From contig RECO01000271.1 of NCBI GenBank assembly GCA_007694015.1, positions 1-38,796 of the forward strand: a stretch of DNA of 38,796 nt. Direction: 5' to 3'. The DNA is from Geminicoccaceae bacterium. Its GTDB lineage: Bacteria; Pseudomonadota; Alphaproteobacteria; Geminicoccales; Geminicoccaceae. Position numbers and translations under genes: made by a program. The notes beneath the pieces are model-generated. The model was given only the letters and a program-made list of their open reading frames with translations, searched no databases and was not told the origin of the DNA. Shown here in pieces: positions 33,293-38,796 of the stretch (positions are counted from its first letter, which is position 1; the number at the start of each line of letters is the position of its first letter).

Positions 33293-33583
33293 ATGTTCGG
33301 TTGGGTGGGTAGGCTGTTCGGTGGCGGCGACGATGCGGGCAAGGGCGCTGTCGGGGCTGGCACGGCCGTGGAGTACCAGGGTTTCACCATTCTGCCCGAG
33401 CCCTATCAGCGGGGCGGCCAGTGGCAGCTCGCCGCCCGGATCAGCAAGGAAATCGACGGGGAGACCAAGGAACATCATCTGATCCGCGCCGATCTGATCG
33501 CGGATTTGGCGGAGGCGCAGAACAGCGCCGTGATGAAGGCCAAACGGATGATCGACGAACAAGGCGATGGGCTCTTCCGGTGA
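33293..33583 (+). CDS. HlyU family protein
   Basis: A 96-aa protein. The core AVEYQGFTILPEPYQRGGQWQLAARISKEI matches the HlyU domain, named after a Vibrio haemolysin activator. The family name says 'transcriptional regulator', yet this short proteobacterial form has no visible DNA-binding motif. I choose ATG 33293, with GAGGCG 9 nt upstream; GTG 33287 is too close to that site. The gene overlaps the potassium-channel gene by 17 bp, so the two are co-translated. Function in this host is not known. Confidence 0.85.
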   Translation: MFGWVGRLFGGGDDAGKGAVGAGTAVEYQGFTILPEPYQRGGQWQLAARISKEIDGETKEHHLIRADLIADLAEAQNSAVMKAKRMIDEQGDGLFR

Positions 33584-34370
33584 GGCCGAACGCCCGGACG
33601 TTCCCTGGCTGAAGGCCGAGCTTCGCCAGCTCTACCACGGCCAAGACCCCCGATCGGTCCGCTTCCGCTGGACGCTGTTCGTCCTCGACCTGGTAACCGT
33701 CGGCCTGTTCGTCGAGATGACCTTCGTTACCAAGCAGCTCTGGATGATCGTGCTGGAGATGGTGCTCGGCGTGCTCATCCTGTTGGAGCTGCTCGCCCGG
33801 CTCTACATCGCACCGTCACCACGCAAGCGCCTCATACGGTTATCGACGTGGGTCGACGTCATCGTCATCATTTCGCTCCTGGCCGCGCCCTTTGCCGAGA
33901 ATCTGGGCTTCTTCCGGATCTTGCGGGCGCTGCGGCTGTTTCGTTCGCCGCAGGTCCTGGGCTCGCTGCGCCGCGTCTCGCCCTTTGTGCGCGAGCGCGA
34001 GACCAGCATCGTCGCCGCCAGCAACCTGTTCGTCTTCGTGTTCTTCGTCGCCGGCCTGGTTTTCGTCACCCAGGCCGACCGCAACCAGGACATCAACACG
34101 TTCCTCGACGCGCTCTACTTCACCGTCACCACGCTGACCACCACCGGCTTCGGTGACATCGTGCTGGTCGGCGAGTGGGGGCGGCTCTTGGCGATCGCCA
34201 TCATGATCGTTGGCCTCGCCCTGTTTTTGCGTTTGCTGCAAACGGTCTTTCAGCCGCCCCGAGCCGAAGTCGAGTGCAGGAAATGCGGCCTTGCCCGCCA
34301 CGACCGCGACGCCGTTCACTGCAAACATTGCGGCGAGATCATCCACATCGACACGGAAGGAAGCGTATGA
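33567..34370 (+). CDS. Voltage-gated-type potassium channel with C-terminal zinc ribbon
   Basis: A 267-aa membrane protein. S1-S4 are visible, with an S4-like segment rich in Arg (FFRILRALRLFRSPQVLGSLRR, ~112-135). The pore has the selectivity filter TTTGFGD (191-197), followed by an S6 helix (IAIMIVGLALFLRLLQ). The cytoplasmic tail carries a four-cysteine zinc ribbon, Cys237-x2-Cys240 and Cys252-x2-Cys255, in place of the RCK or cNMP-binding domain usual for bacterial K+ channels. The ATG at 33567 lies inside the HlyU gene, with CAAGG upstream. The stop overlaps the lipoprotein gene start (ATGA), so three genes form one unit. Confidence 0.9.
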   Translation: MGSSGEAERPDVPWLKAELRQLYHGQDPRSVRFRWTLFVLDLVTVGLFVEMTFVTKQLWMIVLEMVLGVLILLELLARLYIAPSPRKRLIRLSTWVDVIVIISLLAAPFAENLGFFRILRALRLFRSPQVLGSLRRVSPFVRERETSIVAASNLFVFVFFVAGLVFVTQADRNQDINTFLDALYFTVTTLTTTGFGDIVLVGEWGRLLAIAIMIVGLALFLRLLQTVFQPPRAEVECRKCGLARHDRDAVHCKHCGEIIHIDTEGSV

Positions 34371-34822
34371 GCCGAAGCGCGATCGTCCTCTTGCTGAGCC
34401 TTTGGCTCGGCGGCTGCCTCGGCCCGGATTTCGTCGGCGCCGGCACCGAGCGTGCCGCCTTCGTCGAGGCCGGCGCCACGCGCATTGCCGCCGACCAGCG
34501 CGCCACCCTGCTCGCGGGCAACACGCTCGTGGCCGAGGGCGTGCGGGTGCACTACGCGCCGGACGGCCGCAAGATCATCCGCCTCGACGACGGCTTCACC
34601 ATCGAGCGCGCCTGGCGTGTGCGCGACGACGGCGTCATGTGCGAGGAACTGACGGTCTCCGGCGCCGAGGTCTGCGCGGATCAGGGCATTCTCTACGAGC
34701 GGGATGGCGTGTTCCGCGCCTTCCATCTCGACGGCCGGGCCAGCGCCATGGCGTTTCGCATCGCCCCCGGCGACGCGCTCCAGCCGGTAGCACCCGCAGA
34801 GGAGGCTCTTGCGGAGGGCTGA
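34367..34822 (+). CDS. Lipoprotein of unknown function
   Basis: A 151-aa protein with a short lipoprotein signal; the lipobox LGGC ends in Cys17 (SLWLGGC). The mature part has the pattern LLAGNTLVAEG, then DGFTIERAWRVRDDGVMCEELTV and VCADQGILYERDG, with two further cysteines that may pair. The 'GNTL... W.v.dDG..C' pattern is faintly like DUF995-type exported proteins, but I cannot assign it. The ATG at 34367 overlaps the potassium-channel stop by 4 bases. The convergent esterase gene ends 10 bp away. Confidence 0.78.
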   Translation: MSRSAIVLLLSLWLGGCLGPDFVGAGTERAAFVEAGATRIAADQRATLLAGNTLVAEGVRVHYAPDGRKIIRLDDGFTIERAWRVRDDGVMCEELTVSGAEVCADQGILYERDGVFRAFHLDGRASAMAFRIAPGDALQPVAPAEEALAEG

Positions 34823-34832
34823 GCGGACGGGC

Positions 34833-35489
34833 TCAGGCGTCCGGCAGCGTGGCCTCCAGCCATTGCTCGAACACGGGCCAGGTGCGCTCCACCATCACGG
34901 CGACGCCGGCCGCATTGGGGTGAATGCCATCCGCCTGGTTGAGTTCCGGCCGGGCCGCGATGCCATCGAGCAGGAAGGGGACGAACGCCACCTCGTGGGC
35001 GGCGGCGACGGTGCGAAAGGCCGCCTCGTAACGCTCGACATAAGCCGGCCCCATGTTCGGCGGGGCCAGCATCCCGGCCAACAGCACGTGCACGTCGGCC
35101 GCGTGCAGGTCCCTGATCATGACGCTCAAATTCCGCGCCATGTCCTCGACCGGCAGGCCGCGCAGGCCGTCATTGGCGCCCAACGCCAAGACCACGTGAC
35201 TGGGCTCGTCGAAGAGGACCCAGCCGATGCGCGCCTTGCCGCCCGCCGTCGTGTCGCCGCTGACGCCCGCGTTGATCACGGCGCAATCGAAGCCCGCGTC
35301 CCGCATGCGTGCGGCCATCCGCGTCGGCCAGGTGTCGGCCTCGTCCAGCCCGAAGCCCGCCGTGAGGCTGTCGCCGACGAAGGCGACACGGCAGCTTTCG
35401 TTGGCTGCTGCCACCCCCGGCAGGTTGAGGGCGGCGCCCGCCGCCCCAAGTTGTAGGGCTAGCGCCCAGGACCAGAAACGGAAACGCAT
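34833..35489 (-). CDS. SGNH/GDSL arylesterase, TesA-like
   Basis: A 218-aa exported hydrolase. The signal peptide covers ~1-29 (WALALQLGAAGAALNLPGVAAA). SGNH blocks are intact: block I FVGDSLTAG with nucleophile Ser41, block II Gly in NAGVSGDTTAGG, block III GANDGLRG, and block V DGIHPNAAG with the Asp-His pair. It matches TesA (thioesterase I/protease I/lysophospholipase L1). The ATG at 35489 is just 1 base from the divergent GTG of the YbbA-like ABC gene. The tesA-ybbA-ybbP arrangement is known from E. coli, which supports all three calls. Its promoter must lie within ybbA coding DNA. Confidence 0.93.
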   Translation of the reverse strand: MRFRFWSWALALQLGAAGAALNLPGVAAANESCRVAFVGDSLTAGFGLDEADTWPTRMAARMRDAGFDCAVINAGVSGDTTAGGKARIGWVLFDEPSHVVLALGANDGLRGLPVEDMARNLSVMIRDLHAADVHVLLAGMLAPPNMGPAYVERYEAAFRTVAAAHEVAFVPFLLDGIAARPELNQADGIHPNAAGVAVMVERTWPVFEQWLEATLPDA

Positions 35490-35490
35490 C

Positions 35491-36185
<695 letters not shown>

Positions 36186-36189
<4 letters not shown>

Positions 36190-38702
36190 GCTGGTCGCTC
36201 GCCCTTCGCCTCGTCTGGCGGGACCTCCGCGGCAGCCCGCACCTGCTTTGGATCGTCGTGGCACTCGCCTTCGGCGTGGCGACGCTGGCGGCCGTCGGCA
36301 CCGCGCGCCAAGCCGTGCTCGATGCCCTGGAGCGCGACGCGGCGATCCTCCTCGGCGGCGACGTCGCCCTCGCCACGTCGTCCACACCCTTGACCGACGA
36401 CGAGCGTGCGCGTGCCGTCCCCAGCGGCGCCAGGACCAGCGACGTCGTGACCACCACCACGCTGCTCGGCCGCGTCGATGGCGAGGCCGAAGTCTCGGTC
36501 GCCCTCAAGGGCGTCGATGCCGCCTACCCGCTCTACGGCACGGTGCGCATGGCCCCGCAACTGCCGATCCAGGACGCCTTACGCGGCCAGGGGATCGTCG
36601 TCGGCCAGGGGTTGTTGGACCGCTTGGGCGTCGCCGTCGGTGACGAGGTGCGGATTGGCGAGGCGGTCTTCACCGTGCGCGCGGAGTTGATCGCGGAGCC
36701 CGACCGCGCCGCCGGCGGGCCGTTCCAGATCGGCCCCCGCGTCCTGGTCGACGACACGGGCTTGGTCGCCGCCGGCATCCTGCGCGAGGGCAGCGTCGCG
36801 CGCTTCAGCACCCGCATCGCCCTGCCGCCGGGGCTCGATGCCGAACGCGCCGTCGCCGAGATCCAGGCGGCCAACCCCGAGGCGCGGTTTCGCGTCGAAA
36901 GTGCCGCCACCTCGCAGCCCGAACTGACCAACCTGATCGGCCGGCTCGCGACCTTCTTGACCCTCGCCGCCTTGGCGGCACTGGCCACCGGTGGGCTCGG
37001 CATCGCCCTCGCCACCCGCAGCCACCTCGCCGGCAAGCTCGCCACCATCGGCACGCTGCGAGCACTCGGTGGCCGGCCCGGCTGGGTCGGCGGCCTCTAC
37101 GGCGTGCAGCTCGCGGTGCTCGGCGCCTTCGGCATCGCCCTCGGCCTCGCCATCGGCGCCGCCTTGCCGTTCCTCCTGGTGCTGCTGCCGGCCGACGTGC
37201 TGCCGGTCGAGGTTACCCCGACGCCGATCCCGTCGGCCCTGCTGCTGGCCGCCGCCATCGGTGCGCTCGTCCTCGCTCTCTTTGCCTGGCTGCCGCTCAG
37301 TGCGGCCCGCCGCACGTCGCCCGCGAGCCTGTTCCGCGGCGCCGCCGACATCGACGCGGGCGCCACCACGCGGGGCGACTATGTCGTCGTCGCCAGCTTG
37401 GCGCTCGCCCTCATCGGCCTGGTCTTTTGGACCGCCGACGCCCCGAACATCGCCGCCACCGTCGTCGGCGGCGTGCTGGGTGCTGCCGCCGTCCTTCTCG
37501 CCCTGGTCGTGCTGTTGCAGCGGGCGGCCGGCAGCCTCGCCCGCATTGCCCCGCCGCGCCTGCGTCTGCCCTTGCGCGAGATCGCCCGGCCCGGCGGCGA
37601 GACCACGCCCACCGTCCTGGCCCTCGCCTTGGGCCTCGGCCTGTTGACCGTGGTCGGCCAAACCGGCCGCACGCTCGACGCCGAGATCAGCACGCAATTG
37701 CCGGCGCGCATGGCGAGCACCGTCTTCATCGACATCCAACCGGCCCAGCGCGACCCGTTCGTTGCCGCCGTCGAGGAACACCCGAGCGCCGAACTGATGG
37801 AGCTGTTCCCCTATCTCCGCGCCCGCCTCGTCCGCATCGCCGGCGAAACCGCCAGCGCCGAGAACGTCGATCCGGGCATCGCCTGGTCGCTCCGCGGCGA
37901 CCGCGGCCTGACGTGGCTCGCCGAACCACCCGCGGACGAAGGGCCGCCCGTCGAAGGTGCCTGGTGGCCGGCCGACTATCGAGGCCCGCTGCAGGTTGCG
38001 ATCCCGCTCGACTTCGCCCGGGGCTACCGTGTCGGTGTCGGCGACACGCTGGGCTTCAACGTCCTCGGCCGCATTCTGGAAGCCGAAATCGCCGCCATCC
38101 GCCCCAACATCGAATGGGGGGCCGGCGGCTTCGGCTTCGTCTTCGTCTTCAGCCCCGGCGTGCTCGAAGCCGCGCCGCACGGCTTCATCGCCGCCGTCGA
38201 CGTGCCGCCAGCGGAGCGCGCGGCCCTCCTCACCACCATGCGCGACGTCGGCTCCAACATCACGCCGGTCCTCGTCGACGAAGCCATCGCCGCCTTCGCC
38301 GGGGTGTTGGAACGCGTCCGGGCCGCCGTCGCCTTCATCGCGGGCCTCACCCTCGCGAGCGGCCTCGTCGTCCTCGCTGCCGGGCTCAACGCCGTCCGCG
38401 CCCGCCAACGCTACGCCTCGGCCATCCTGAAGGCCCTCGGCGCCCGCCGCGGCGATCTCGTGCGCACCTTCCTGGTCGAGCACGCCGCCCTCGGCGCGGT
38501 CGCCGGGATCGCCGGCATTGCGCTCGGCCTCGCCGGTGCCTTCATGGTCGCCCAGTTCGCCCTGGCGCTGCCCTTCGCCGCCTCCGCCGGCCAAGCCGCC
38601 CTCATCCTCGCCCTCGCCCTGGCCCTCACCACGGCGACGGGCCTCCTCGGCCTCAACGCCGTGGTCCGCCAATCGGCGCAACGGTTGTTGCGCGCGGGGT
38701 AG
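36186..38702 (+). CDS. FtsX-like ABC permease, YbbP-like
   Basis: An 838-aa membrane protein, close to the length of E. coli YbbP. An N-terminal helix (~19-40) is followed by a MacB-type periplasmic domain (~45-255). An FtsX block of three to four helices spans ~260-400, a further helix pair lies near ~400-440, a second periplasmic domain covers ~505-700, and a final FtsX block lies at ~710-835 (LASGLVVLAAGLNAVRARQRYASAILKALGARRGD). The paired FtsX blocks and large second periplasmic domain separate it from MacB and LolC/E. The ATG at 36186 overlaps the ATPase stop by 4 bases. A hairpin repeat follows 18 nt after its stop. Confidence 0.93.
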
Positions 38703-38720
38703 GGGAGCGAAGAAGGCAGG

Positions 38721-38755
38721 CGAAGGGGGCTTTTGGCCCCCTTCGAAACCCCCGA
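38721..38755 (+). repeat. Dispersed hairpin element, copy D (after the ybbP-like gene)
   Basis: CGAAGGGGGC-TTTTG-GCCCCCTTCG (38721-38745) is a perfect 10-bp hairpin with a 5-nt loop. It is followed by AAACCCCCG, as in the other copies. It starts 18 nt after the ybbP-like stop in the same direction. The second hairpin is less clear here (CCCCCG to CGGGG further on), and the window ends soon after. Confidence 0.8.
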
Positions 38756-38796
38756 GCGGGAATGGATCGCGGGGCCAGCCCGACCCGACCCCCAAA

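Overview
The window is a dense, high-GC stretch of chromosomal housekeeping and transport genes from a proteobacterium. It is most likely an alphaproteobacterium of the Rhodospirillales type. The basis is a COQ9-family protein, an NDUFS6-like CHCC zinc-finger protein, a K+-independent-type membrane pyrophosphatase, an HlyU-family protein, a fused indolepyruvate ferredoxin oxidoreductase, a TRAP transporter, a CbiG-CobJ fusion and frequent GTG/TTG starts. The taxon is an inference; there is no rRNA here. I see no phage, insertion sequence, CRISPR array or toxin-antitoxin locus.

Layout. 1-1.1 kb: tRNA-Arg(CCG) with its own promoter and an orphan ABC-2-type ATPase, both on the minus strand. 1.2-7.0 kb: a plus-strand run of a CHCC zinc-finger protein, a very unusual ABC exporter-like protein, a stand-alone cyclic-nucleotide-binding protein, a class III adenylyl cyclase, an FkbM methyltransferase and a CDP-alcohol phosphatidyltransferase; three of the junctions are 4-base ATGA overlaps. 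7.0-9.7 kb (minus): DsbB, a DedA/YqaA-like protein and an AspT/YidE-type transporter. 9.8-16.1 kb (plus): a DUF4149 protein, HppA, and a fused IorAB-type oxidoreductase. 16.2-18.1 kb (minus): a 2-hydroxyacid dehydrogenase and an HpcH/HpaI aldolase in one operon. 18.1-24.3 kb: a cobalamin cluster with cbiB/cobD divergent from cobH-cobL-cobI-(cbiG-cobJ)-cobM. 24.3-28.6 kb (minus): a membrane protein, a succinylglutamate desuccinylase/aspartoacylase-like protein, an MFS transporter and a zinc-binding metallopeptidase. 28.9-31.9 kb: a TRAP transporter (dctPQM type). 32.0-33.2 kb: peptide deformylase and COQ9. 33.3-34.8 kb: HlyU, a K+ channel with a zinc ribbon, and a lipoprotein. 34.8-38.7 kb: a TesA-like esterase divergent from a YbbA/YbbP-like ABC system.

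Two things stand out. The first is the translationally coupled cAMP unit at 1.4-6.3 kb. It holds a cyclase with all catalytic residues, a cAMP-binding-type protein with no output domain, and an 870-residue ABC protein. That ABC protein has lost the Walker A lysine and the catalytic glutamate, and has about 290 extra residues carrying three copies of a motif normally seen once. The second is a dispersed family of covarying hairpins (about 12450, 16190, 33184-33236 and 38721). Each lies 12-29 nt downstream of a stop codon, in the sense orientation of the gene it follows.

Because of the high GC content almost every gene has long open frames on the opposite strand or in other frames. These were judged to be shadows and left out.
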